DNA from: Apostichopus japonicus
Taxonomy: Eukaryota > Echinodermata > Holothuroidea > Aspidochirotida > Stichopodidae
Reading direction: 5' to 3'
NCBI RefSeq assembly: GCF_037975245.1
Contig: NC_092564.1
Span: 17,905,984 to 17,969,983 of the forward strand
DNA: 64,000 bases
Made by a program: the position numbers and the translations under genes. Shown here in pieces: positions 11,348 through 23,250 of this stretch. The notes under the pieces are model-generated. The model worked only from the letters and a program-made list of their open reading frames with translations, was not told where the DNA came from and searched no databases. Each line of letters starts with the position of its first letter. Within the stretch, counting starts at the first letter, position 1.

Positions 11348-14300
11348 ATGTTTCATAGCAGTTCACAAAGAAAGCATTGGATATTCAGCAGTCCTGAAGA
11401 AATTCATGAGCAACGAAAAGGAGTGAATGAAAAGTACTATAAAGCACATATTAATAGGTGCAAGGTTAGTACATATTAGTACCTTGTAGTACTTATATAT
11501 ATATTTTATTGGTAGTTAATTGGAAGACTTGTGTAGGCACTTGTGTGTAGTTTACTGCAAGTGGTCTTCACCGACTGACTTTTTACTAGCTGTTGACTGC
11601 CAATTTCCTTATAATACAGTACATCATTCATGTCTACAAAATTGCAAAATTTAAGGCTGTGTATATTCTCATTCTTGTTGGTATTCTTTTTGTACATAGC
11701 ATAACCTACTGTACTGCAGGTCATTAGAATAAAATTTCATAAAAAATATAATTATCTAAGGTGATCCTGTTAAATGGCACAGTAACTCAGTTCTCGTAAT
11801 CCCTCTGCACATGGTGAACCTAAAAAATGCATCGCTATAGAATATAGGGCATTACTTAAACTTATTTTTCACCACTCATAGAATTGGAAGTCTGCAAATT
11901 TTTGGATGTCCCCCCCCCCCTCATTCCCCATAGGTTCCTGGTTCACAACCCTCCAGGGACCTGACTTGTTCAACTTGTTCAAAATTGTTGCAGTATCTAG
12001 GGTTATTGAGCAGAGTCCCTCATGGATGTGGTATTTAATAGTTGAATTTTCATTGAGGGTTGGAAGTAGGCCTACTGTAATTTGGTTTCCATCATCACAC
12101 CAAAAGGGTTGTAAATAACCAAAGTAGTGACTCCACAACTCTCAGGATCCACTAAAGGTTCGTTCGGACTACATTTTTCTAGAAGTGAAAATTGTCTAGC
12201 TGAAAATTTGCCTTTTTATAAACAATATATTTTGTTCAGGAAATGGAATATATTCCAGTTCATGAAATTCAATGGTCCTTCAAAAGATACAAAAATAGCA
12301 TAAAAAGCTATAAAGTATTACTATTCATGTCTGTGCCATTCTTCTTTTATTTACTAGAAAAGATTATCCTTCTGTAGCATTCATTATTGAATTTGAACAA
12401 GTAGAGAACTATATCATAACACTTGTAGTGACAAAAATTATGGCAATAGTTTTTGCAATTTTGATAGGGCGCCCTCACTTTTCGTAGTTCTTGCAGTGTG
12501 CTCTTTGAGTCATGAATGGCCCGGCAATTAGTTTTAGGGTTTCGGATAAAGGGAATCCATGACCACCTTTCCGCATGGCTCCGCAAGATACAGAGGTTTA
12601 TCCTCTTGTCTTTGTTATACATATATCCTACTGGAAATACGCGCTTTTTCTTGGAACTTACACTCAACCACTAAATCGTTTCTTTTCTGGAAAGTCACAA
12701 TCTTCGTGATTGGGTTTCAATCCCTGATATTGTTTATATCATTTATATATTTCATGCCGGACCCCTTTCTATTTGTGGACTTTGGAAGATCCGTCGTAAA
12801 AAGTCAAGAGGTCGTCTAAATTTTAATTTGTTGTGTTGCAATTTCATTAACAAGTATTATTAATATCCCCCATAATACCTACTACCCTAAATCGATTAAA
12901 CATTCATTAAGATATGATCAGATAACTTTATTGGTTTATCACAACGGACATAATAAGTGGAATGTTCCGGTATGAACAGGGTCCGGCTAACTGTACTTTG
13001 CTCCTTCATTCTTTGTTTACAGAAAAAGGATCCAAGTAGTTTCTTTCTTAGAGAATCAGAAGAGAGAAGTCTCCTTAGATATTATGAGCATCTCTTGAGA
13101 GACTTTTGTCGGAAGTTCAGGCCTCCCATGCCGGTACCAGTAATGGTAAGTAAAGTCCTGGTTGAATGGTGTAACTACTAAAATTATGTAGCACGCTCCT
13201 TACCAACCTGCTCGACTACTGTACTATGAAGTTCAAGAAACATAAATAGATCTAATTCATTTGAGCATGTTGTATCATCTCATTACATTCCTCCAAGGAG
13301 AGGCTAACACCAGTTAATACTTATGAACTTTGCATCAAATTATTATTGGATCGTAGAATATCAGCGATATTGCCAGTGAAAGTCTTTAGTACAGTATTTT
13401 TGGAGCAATACTTACGTAAGTACTGCTATTGTAGCCAGATTGTGTGTTTGCTTTGATGTCAATGATAAACTTTTGTCTAACAAATTGGTGAGCAAACTTA
13501 CTACTTTGAATGGGTGTTTGGGTTATCAGACCATGGGCATTGTATGGAATCATTTAAGGTATCGAAGCTGTGGTTGATTTTCTTTCTAGTTTGATTACTA
13601 ATTTCTGGAAGGAGTAGGTTAGGTACCATATGTACAGAGTGTTACCCAAAATGAGAGAGTTCAAACTAAGACCCTCTCCTATAGGTTTGTTCAAATGAAG
13701 TTAAATTATTCCCTTTGATTCTGGAAATGATGTGACCATTGACTATTTCTTTGTTAACCACTGTTGTTGTACAGTGAAACAGTCATGACCCCAGATGCTC
13801 AACTTCATATGTGAGGTCACTCCCAACAGGTTTGTCAACTTTTTTGCCACAAAGAAGTTATTTACACCCAAGTCAACGAAAAGTGACTGGCAACGATTGG
13901 ACTCGACCATGAAATGTAGAGACTTGTTACAGAGGTCTCTGTTGTAATCCGAAATTAGTTTCGATTCGTCAAGCTATGAGCTGCTTGGACATTGTATTTC
14001 AGCATCAGTTTCAGTAGTAGTAAAAAAACTCAACCAAGCCAACTGTGCCAATGATGGAAAAGTTCAGTTTGTAGCACAGAAACTAACCTATTATTTATCC
14101 TCCCTGCTTCAATGACCATCTTTTAACATTCTTTTATTTCAGGGAACTGCATGTACTTATTTCAAGAGGTTTTATATGAACAACACAGTCATGGACCATC
14201 ATCCAAAGCATATCATGTGAGTTGTCAGGGAATAACTTTATCCAGTATCGCATTGTTGCAAAATGATTTGCAAAATGGTCAAGTTGCTGTAGAAAGTCAA

Positions 14301-17300
14301 AAGAGTTTCATTGTTTTTCTAGACAGGAAATAATATTTTACAAGAGACAAAATTCAGAGCCGGCAACACTGCTACACAAAATTTGGAGGCTAAATTATTC
14401 CCAGGTTGTGTTATAATGTTATATGTTAGGGTAAGTACAGTATATTAGATATGACTCACAATTGGCAAATATGGAGTACTGTTTTAGAAAATACATATAT
14501 TGGAATTTTTGGTCACCCCTGGGGCCTTTGTCAGCCATACAGTACTTGGCTGTGGATTGAACGGGACAAAATGTAACATAATGAAAGTATGATTCTAGAA
14601 AAGTACGAGCAGATGCCGAAAAACACCATTGACATTCGACCGGTGGGAAGTGGTGGGAAGTTGGGGTGGTGGGAAGTGGTGGGTGGGGAGTAGGGTTGAC
14701 CCAGTTGACTAAAAATAAAGGGAAACAGTCTCTTTAATAATCTCAGTATGTTGAGTTTTTAACTTTAATAACAATTGAGAATGAGTGTATGTCAATATTT
14801 TTTCACAGCACAATCTATGAAACTGTAGTATCAAAACACCAAAGAAGGAAACTGAAATATCTCAGTCTGATTCTCAGGTTGAGCATCTGGGAAAATTCCG
14901 TCGGGGTATGTCGGTTTTTTCCACAGCTCAGTTCTATGAAACTGTAGTATAAAACCAAAGAAGGAAGTGAAATATCTCAGTCTGATTATCTGGTTGAGTT
15001 CCTGGGAAAATTCCGTTGCTGTTTTTAAACTATTGTTATATTCACTGTTTCTCTACATGCATTGACTGGTGTCTGTTATGTTACGCTTCACCAAACCAGT
15101 GGTTGCTATGCCAGTAACAGTTCACTGGCAGGATTGATTGTTTATGGCATCCTGTACCAGTCATAAAAGTTAAAAGACTTTGTTCAACACATGAATGATT
15201 TATGTGAATGTAAAGTGCAAGGGTGAACCTAGCTCTAAAGCAAATTTGAAATCAATTATTTTCACATGTTTACATGAGAACAATGTTCTAACGTAACAAC
15301 TTTCTGACCTCATTCCTTATAATTCAAATCTGATTTGAATAGTCAAAAGACTGGAAAAAAAAAGAAGGAATGGTTTAGATAACTGTAGGGTGCCAGGGTA
15401 GTACCAGCTCTTAAGCAACTTGAAATAAATCCTATAGATCTATATCTTTACATGTGAACAATTTTATACCATAAGTTCTAACTGTTCTAATTTACTCAAA
15501 TTGGAGTTCAAAATAGAAACTAAAAGTAAAACAAAAACCTGTTAGCAAACTGCTTTATATCCACTAAAGATCCTGTGTAAGAGAATATGTCAAAGTAAGT
15601 GGGCCTGACGTTTCGATCCTAGCAGGATCTTCTTCAAAAGGCTGAATGACAAATAGTATTTTATAAGAGTAAGTTTGTCCCAAAAAGTTTGCTCAGTATA
15701 TCCATACCATGAACATTCTGTTATAAAATTTCCTTCTTGTTTTTGTCTGTTCCTACAGGTTAATCTGTGTCTACCTTGCTTGTAAAATTGAAGAGTTTAA
15801 TGTTTCGATATCTCAATTTTGTGATAATCTACCCCGTGGCAACGAAGAGGCGAGTGAGAACATACTTAACAGTGAACTCCTCGTCCTGCAAGAACTCAAC
15901 TTCCAGTTGACCATTCACAATCCATTCAGGCCATTGGAAGGATTCCTTATCGATTTGAAGGTAACTATGTTATCAAAGATCTTCTTATGGATAAAAATTG
16001 TTAGCACCTCTAACTTTCAAACACTTAGCTTTCACATCTTTGACCTCTGGAATGCACAATAAGTTGACAATGTTCAAAACATGAAGCTGAATAAAAGAAG
16101 AGTCATTTTTTGATAACCTAAAAACATTTTTCACCTCATACTGATTAGGAATTTGAGAAAGAAAACAGTTTGTGTTCAAAAGTGCATTTTTAAACAACAA
16201 TATCGGAATTCCCCACTTTTGTATTAAGTATTATACAATGTGAGATGGATATCACATCATAATAAAACAGAGAATTTTTCGTTTCGTTCGTTAAGACGAG
16301 GTATCCACTTCTCAAAGAGCCTGAGCTACTCCGAAGAGGTGCGGAAGAATTTTTGCATCGTTGCATGGCCTCTGATGCTGCGTTTCTCTTCACACCTTCC
16401 CAGGTAAACAAAATTAAACACATGCAGAGTCGAAATAGATTAACAACTGTCAACATTTATGGTTAAGATTGAATTGTGTAGTTCCCAAAAAACCTTTTTT
16501 ACTTCAGATAATTTGTGGTATGAATCATCAAACACAATTTTGGGTAAAAGTCTTCTTTTTTTCAACATTTCAAATGTTTTGAAAGGGCAGCTATGAATAC
16601 CAATCTACTGAGGAATAATTCATGTCTACCATCCATTCCTTTCATATTTTTCCTCAAATACATCAAGGGATGGTCAGAAATGGGACCAATGTTTCTCTAA
16701 ATAAACAATATTGCTGTTGAAAAAAGTATTACACCAAAATGCAACAACATTGTCATTGTTTTTTTATCTTTCTTTTGTTATGCCTTAATTTGGAGCATAG
16801 TGTTTGGGTTTTCTTTCTGTATTCATATAATGATATCAGTGAATGGAACATTTCGCATGTTCGTGTCTTTTTACTATCTCAACATATCTGCCGGGAATAA
16901 TTTATCCGATATCTCATCTCATCTGTCTTCTTCTTGCCTAGAGGCAAATAAGGCCTCCACAGAGCATCTCCATTCGTCTCGGTCGGCAGCTGCGTTTCTG
17001 GCCTCATTCCAGGATTGCCAACCAGTCCTCTCTCTCTCTCTCTCTCGCAATGTTAATGTTCTGACATTCCACTTACCAATTCTCATCTTACTCTTTTGGG
17101 TCCACTAGTGACCTAGTCAGCATAGGAGCGTCCTCTCGGCTTTGGCTCAGATGCGAGCGAGAGCTGCCACTGTGTCCCCAAGATTTAATAAATTTGCTCT
17201 ATTGATGGTTTCCGTAGCAAGTGTTTGTCTTTTAATGGGTGGGGTTGCTAGCCCCAAGCCCAATCCTCCTCCTTTCGCATCCGGGCTTGGGACCGGCAAA

Positions 17301-20300
17301 GGCAAATAGCAAAAATGCTATGTAAAATGGTCAAATTGCTATAAAAGTGCAAAGATGCTTGTATAGCGTTTTTTTTTGTTTATACAGGAACTATAGTAAT
17401 TTATATGAGAATAACGTCATAGGCTTCAAAATTGCTAAACAATATTTGAACGCTAAGTTATTGCCTAATCTGCGATATTTCTTCTTCATTTTTTTGTCGT
17501 TTTCAGATCAGTTTAGCCGCAATTCTGACCAGTGCCTCCAAACAAAAGATGAATATCGATAGGTATGTACACAGAATAAAATGTGAAATTGTTCAAGGTT
17601 CTTGTCCTTCAAATCCACCCCTTAAAGGCTCTTTTAATATGATTAAAATTTGGATTAAATTCACCCAATAGCCATTCTGAAGAAAGCCTTCAGTCGGTCG
17701 GTCAGGTCACTAAGGTCAATCTCTGTCAGGAGTCAGTGTGTATAGCAATGATGCTACGTACAGTATACTAGTCAAAGTTGTCTTAATATTCAGTTTACCC
17801 TCGGAGGACTCGTTTATGTTTGTGATAAAAAAATGTTTGTTATTAAAAAAAAAAAAGTAAATATAGTCTGTGTCATTTGAAAGATGTAGAGGATGATATG
17901 GTTTAAACCGGTGCTGTGGCACAGTGGATAAAGGCTGTGGCAGTTCAAAACAATGAGGCTGAGCAATCGGGAGGTTCCAGGCTCGATTCCCGGCCGGGTC
18001 ATAGTAATGTGGGTTTTTCATCCAAGAACAATCTACAGATTTTCCCATCTGAAATGACTTTCTAAATCGAAAAGATTTCAAATTTGAGTTAAAGTGTTGA
18101 ATTGGAAGCCACCCGACGTGTAAGTTGTTATCCATATGCCCTTGCAGGTTTCTCCCTCATTTGTGGTCGCTTAAGCGTCTTAAAAATAACTGCTGATTAT
18201 TATTATTTTTATTGTTATTTTTATGGTATTATCAAGGAGAAATGGCAGGATCCTGCTTTAACACATAATATATCTGTACATTAAGTGATTGAATAACGGA
18301 AAACCAAACCAGAGGTCAACTGGTGCAAATCATGTTCTAGCCATAAATTTCTTTGCCCTTTCCAATTACATAGTACATCTGTTTAGAAATTTACACATAT
18401 TGCTAAACTTCTGTTACAGGTATGTGACAGAGTCTTTGCTCGGTGGTGAAAAATCTGAGAACCTCAAGGATATTATTTCAACAATAAAAAGTAAGTTGTT
18501 AATCCAGTTGAATCATCTTTAAAGACTATTTTTTTTTGGCTTGTATTTGATTAGTTAATTTACTCACAAAATTTAGAACAGAATTTTCAAGCTACAGTAT
18601 ATGCCAGCTGTTTATAAACTTTAGCAGCTTTTTGTATTTGGTAGATAATTTTACTAAACCTACGAAGTATTTCGTGAAGTACGATTCCAATTGGTCAATG
18701 TATGGTAAGATGATCTCAGAAATTGTATGACCCAATGAGATAAATATTTCATTGCAAATGAGTAATTAGTCCAACTCAGATCTTAACATTGGATTGCCCA
18801 GGTTCTTTCTCACATTTTGTATAAATTGGAGTCTTTTTGACAATTACAGCATTTGTTTGTAAAGAAGTTTGACTCAAGTTAAAGAGATTTATTAGTTTTG
18901 AATAGTTTCGAAAAATTTATGAAAATCTGCATTTAAGTAAGACAAAATGTAATACCTTGCTGACCGAAGGGAAAATACTTTTCATTGTATGAAGCAAACA
19001 TTACTGCAAGCAAATTGTCGCAGATAACCATACAAAGATTAGACTGCAAGAATTTATAACTATACAGCTGTAAGGAATACAGATTTATTACAAGCACTTT
19101 GTATTTGTCTGAGAAATTAAAAACAAATTCAGTCAAGCTTTTTGCACAGAACACAAGTGCTATCCAACTTAGTTATTGTGATTTACATAAAAGATAAAAA
19201 TAACATAGTGCTATATAAATACTGTTGCCAGAGCTGAGGGTCATTTTCACTTTAAGTTCAGTATTAATCACCAATATGGTCTGGCAAAAATGTCAAAGGA
19301 ACTAATTTCATTTAGTTGTGATTACAGGTTGTAAAATATGCAAAGTTCTGTGGAATTTATCAGTTAATATCATAAAATGATATCATCTTTGCCTTTGCTC
19401 TTTGCTCTCAAGAAATCAAGCAGCTAGTCGCCCAGGTCCCAACCGTAAATTTTGAAGAGGTCAAGAGATTGGAGAGGAAATTAGAACATTGCTTAAATGA
19501 AGAGTTTAACCCTGAGAGTGAAATGTGAGTAACCATGTATTTTGAAGGGTTTTTGTGTTTGTGTGTGTTACCACTGTTTTTGTAGCATTATTCAAATGAC
19601 AAAAATTAATATTCTTATCATTTTTTGTTGTATTGACATATGATCAGAGTATATTGAAATGATTGGTTTCAATTTTTCTTCAAAGGTCAAAGAACGGTGT
19701 ATTTATTTCAGAAGATAGCTCTGTTTGATCTGTTACGATCAATACATATAAACTTTATGACATTGTAACTCTTGTAATATCACTTTGCTATTCTCTGTCA
19801 GTAAAAGATGTTTAAGTTTACCATGGATGGGTTGTGTAAATGGGAAGTTAGATAGGCAGGGGCATTGATATGGGAAGGGGCATGGAATGGATGGATACAT
19901 GGATAGGATGTGTAATTTGAAGTTAGATAGGCAGGGGTATTGGTATGGGAAGGGGCATGGAATGGATGGATACATGGATAGGATGTGTAAATGTGAAGTT
20001 AGAGAGGCAGGGGTACTGATATGGGAAGGGGAATGGAACGAATGGATACATGGATTGGTTGTGTAAATGGGAAGTTAGAGAGGCATGGGTATTGATATAG
20101 GAAGGGGCATGGAATGGATGGATACATGGATGGTTGTGTAATTGGGAAGTTAGGGAGGCATGGGTATTGATATAGGAAGGGGCATGGAATGGATGGATAC
20201 ATGGATGGGTTGTGTAATTGGGAAGTTAGGGAGGCAGGGGTATTGATATGGGAAGGGGCATGGAATGGATGGATACATGGATGGGTTGTGTAAATGTGAA

Positions 20301-21827
20301 GTTAGAGAGGCATGGGTATTGATATAGGAAGGGGCATGGAATGGATGGATACATGGATGGTTGTGTAATTGGGAAGTTAGGGAGGCAGGGGTATTGATAT
20401 GGGAAGGGGAATGGAACGAATGGATACATGGATTGGTTGTGTAAATGGGAAGTTAGAGAGGCATGGGTATTGATATAGGAAGGGGCATGGAATGGATGGA
20501 TACATGGATGGTTGTGTAATTGGGAAGTTAGGGAGGCAGGGGTATTGATATGGGAAGGGGCATGGAATGGATGGATACATGGATGGGTTGTGTAAATGTG
20601 AAGTTAGAGAGGCATGGGTATTGATATGGGAAGAGGCATGGAATGGATGGATACATGGATAGGCATTTCACTAGTGATATGATTTAATATTTTAAGTTAA
20701 CTAAAATGAATAAACCTTCATGGCATTGTGGTTTGTGGATGTGTTTTGTAATTCATTTGGGATAGCAGTATACTATTTTGGGGTTCATATTCTCTCATTT
20801 TCTGTCTGGTTTATAATAGATACAAGAGAAGACTACAAGAGCAGTTAGATTTTGAGGATGATGATGGCATGATGGGGTCAAAGGTGAGGTCTTATTCACA
20901 TATTTACCTGCAACACTGTCAATGTACAGTGTCAGAATTCTCTCACTAGGAAATCAAACTTGACTTGTTTTAACATAGCTACCAATATCCAATATATCAA
21001 AAATCATTGGGTAGTGAATACAGTGACTTTCTGAATACCAAGTAGCACCTATCTCTAAGTGCTTTCCAATTTGCTTCACTTAAACACTTAAACTATTCCT
21101 ATATACTAAATTACTAACTATATATGATACTATTCCGTAGAAAAATACCATAACAGTTCTGTCCACAGTCAACCCATAGTGGCGGCAAGTAAGAATAATA
21201 TTTAAAACAGTGACATATTAGATACAAGCTATTTAACAGTGCTGGGATAACAGCAGTAACCTATGCTGTCCATAATCACCCTGTTAAATAGGGTGAATAC
21301 TAAATAACCTTTTAATAGTGACATATCTGAGTTCAGAAAATCAATGACTGCATCAAAAAAAAAAAAAAAATTTTCATTTTTTCATCTTTTCATCATCAAA
21401 ATTTAGCTTTTGAGAATTTTCATTTTGAATCATGCACCTATCCATTCTCATGAGAAAAATAAAATCATAAGCATAATTATGAGCAGCAAAAAGTGCTATG
21501 TAAATGTGCATTCATCTCTACATTTAGTTATTACATTGTCACTTTATAATATCACATGTGACTTGCAATTGGTAACATCTAAGGATGCATGTTTAGGAGA
21601 TGTACTCTTATATCTCTTCTTGCTGAATGTTGTGGGCTTGGGAAAGGAGGGAGGTCATTGGGGGGTGGGGGGGGAGGGCGGCTGGTGGGAGTGTAGGAAA
21701 GAGAACCAGAGGGTTGAGGGGGTAATTCATTATTCATTTGGAAAAGAGTCGTCTGAAATGAAGCCCGGTACTAACTCATCACTTCCTTTCTCAGTCGTTA
21801 GATAATGAAGATTTTGATATGGACTGA
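11348..21827 (+). CDS. CCNH: Cyclin H (CDK7/TFIIH cyclin), complete, 10 coding exons
   Basis: Cyclin H pairs with CDK7 and MAT1 in the CDK-activating kinase and TFIIH, phosphorylating cell-cycle CDKs and the RNA polymerase II C-terminal repeat. Exons: 11348-11464, 13023-13145, 14143-14216, 15759-15960, 16296-16403, 17507-17562, 18420-18490, 19413-19524, 20820-20883, 21795-21827. They total 960 nt (319 aa plus TGA), against 323 aa in human. Every junction has AG/GT and phases agree. Diagnostic stretches: start [15 protein letters not shown] (human MYHNSSQKRHWTFSS), first cyclin box [17 protein letters not shown] then [14 protein letters not shown], second box [18 protein letters not shown] and [17 protein letters not shown], and an acidic tail ending in DNEDFDMD. 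An acceptor at 11311-11313 (TTTACAG) 34 bases upstream of the ATG implies a 5' UTR intron. No lesion was found; it should be functional. Introns carry a SINE, a minisatellite and a Penelope-derived fragment. Confidence 0.96.
14789..15020. repeat. Tandem duplication of about 118 bp in cyclin H intron 3
   Basis: Two copies both contain TCTATGAAACTGTAGTAT, CAAAGAAGGAA, GAAATATCTCAGTCTGATT and GGGAAAATTCCGT. The copies differ by small indels and substitutions. Confidence 0.75.
15583..15660 (-). mobile_element. Penelope-like element 3'-tail fragment with hammerhead-like motif (copy A)
   Basis: On the minus strand this fragment reads CATTCAGCC, then TGAAGA, a perfect hairpin GATCC-TGCTA-GGATC, then GAAACGTCAGGCCCACTTAC. 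The same tail occurs at about 45665-45730 and 57017-57065. It lies in cyclin H intron 3 as a small orphan fragment. Confidence 0.6.
16880..17310. repeat. Probable retroelement-derived interspersed repeat in cyclin H intron 5
   Basis: This locally GC-richer block contains CATCTCCATTCGTCTCGGTC, CATTCCAGGATTGCCAACCA and GTGGGGTTGCTAGCCCCAAG. It stands out in composition from the surrounding intron and resembles old non-LTR retroelement tails. No reverse transcriptase motif was seen and the family is not identified. Confidence 0.35.
17906..18245 (+). mobile_element. tRNA-derived SINE in cyclin H intron 6
   Basis: The head has RNA polymerase III promoter-like boxes: an A-box-like GTGGCACAGTGGATAAAGG near 17918 and a B-box-like GGCTCGATTCC near 17980. 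The order and spacing resemble a tRNA gene. A non-tRNA body and an A/T-rich tail (TTATTATTATTTTTATTG) follow. It does not form a full tRNA cloverleaf by inspection, so it is called a SINE and not a tRNA gene. The body was not matched to a named family. Confidence 0.65.
19829..20662. repeat. Minisatellite, 75-76-bp unit, about 11 copies, in cyclin H intron 8
   Basis: Units begin GGTTGTGTAAATGGGAAGTT and pass through GAGGCAGGGGTATTGATA to GGAATGGATGGATACATGGA. Most units are 75-76 bases, so frames stay open on the minus strand and give repeated MYPSIPCPF-type peptides. Those are artefacts of the repeat inside a plus-strand intron. Confidence 0.9.
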
Positions 21828-22086
21828 GAAATCATCTGGAAAGAAAGAAGAGTTACCAGAGATGTGTCTGAGCAGATTAGAACAGAAGACAACAAAGTTC
21901 TTGTAGTCATTACGATCTGCCTGAATTTGCCAGACAGGAAGCCTTCAAAGGTGTGACTACAGTGCAAGTTCTTAGTTACACCAAAGCTGCAAAAACTTGG
22001 AGTTTGTTTTGAAGTGACTCTTGGCATGAACTTGAGAACAATACCTTTGGTTTTGAAACAGAGCTTTTTAAAGTTAACAACTTTCT

Positions 22087-22092
22087 ATTAAA
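22087..22092 (+). terminator. Possible cyclin H polyadenylation signal ATTAAA
   Basis: The ATTAAA hexamer lies 260 bases after the stop codon. No AATAAA is closer. Position is plausible but support is weak. Confidence 0.3.
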
Positions 22093-22237
22093 CAAGATAG
22101 AATGTGCTTGAATGTAAGCAAACTGGGGTAATTGTAGACTTGATTTAGTATGTTGTCTTTTAATCTCTGTTATTCTTGTCTTATATAAAGATTTCATTTT
22201 TGACAAAGAGCTAGAAAATGCTATTTACAGAGTGGTA

Positions 22238-23250
22238 AGTATATTTGGCAATGTTAAATCTGTGATTTTTCTTACTGATGGAGTTTTGAGTGGTCTTATG
22301 TGTAATTAGTCATCAGCTATGTCCTTAGGTGGTTTTTTGTTTAATTAGTCATTAGCTATGTCCTATAGGTGGTCTTTTGTTTAATTAGTCATCACATATG
22401 TCCTATAGGTGGTCTTTTGTTTAATTAGTCATCAGCTATTTCCTATAGGTGGTCTTCTGTTTAATTAGTCATCAGCTATGTCCTTTAGGTGGTCATTAGT
22501 TTAATTAGTCATCAGCTATGTCCTATAGGTGGTCTTTTGTTTAATTAGTCATCAGCTATGTCCTATAGGTGGTCTTCTGTTTAATTAGTCATCAGCTATG
22601 CCCTTTAGGTGGTCTTCTGTTTAATTAGTCATTTTCAGCTATGTCCTATAGGTGGTCTTTTGTTTAATTAGTCATCAGCTATGTCCCTATAGGTGGTCTT
22701 TTGTGTAATTAGTCATTTTCAGCTATGTCCTTAGGTGGTCTTTTGTTTCATTAGTCATCAGCTATGTCCCAAAGGTGATCTTTTGTTTAATTAGTCATCA
22801 GCAATGTCCTTAGGTGGTTTTTTGTTTAATTAGTCATTACCTATGTCCTATAGGTGGTCTTTTGTTTAATTAGTCATCACATATGTCCTATAGGTGGTCT
22901 TTTGTTTAATTAGTCATCAGCTATGTCCTATAGGTGGTCTTCTGTTTAATTAGTCATCATTAGTATATTTGGCAATGTTAAATCTGTGATTTTTCTTACT
23001 GATGGAGTTTTGAGTGGTCTTATGTGTAATTAGTCATCAGCTATGTCCTTAGGTGGTTTTTTGTTTAATTAGTCATTAGCTATGTCCTATAGGTGGTCTT
23101 TTGTTTAATTAGTCATCACATATGTCCTATAGGTGGTCTTTTGTTTAATTAGTCATCAGCTATTTCCTATAGGTGGTCTTCTGTTTAATTAGTCATCAGC
23201 TATGACCTTTAGGTGGTCATTAGTTTAATTAGTCATCAGCAATGTTATGA
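22238..23250. repeat. 40-bp minisatellite with higher-order duplication
   Basis: More than twenty copies of a roughly 40-base unit (TAGTCATCAGCTATGTCCTA then TAGGTGGTCTTTTGTTTAAT) start downstream of cyclin H. The leader AGTATATTTGGCAATGTTAA and the first seven or so units (from 22238) reappear almost identically 724 bases later (from 22962). Confidence 0.92.

Noticed and set aside
17906-17995. Possible tRNA gene
   Set aside because: A- and B-box-like sequences are present, but no complete cloverleaf or CCA-proximal acceptor pairing; a SINE body and A/T-rich tail follow.
19739-20580. Minus-strand Pro-rich repeated frames (MYPSIPCPF type)
   Set aside because: Translation of the 75-76-bp minisatellite inside a cyclin H intron.
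21410-21805. 131-codon plus-strand frame overlapping the last cyclin H exon
   Set aside because: It lies in cyclin H intron 9 and enters the final exon in a different frame from the conserved acidic tail.
22238-23250. CRISPR-like regular repeat spacing
   Set aside because: Units are contiguous tandem repeats without unique spacers, and the window is eukaryotic.
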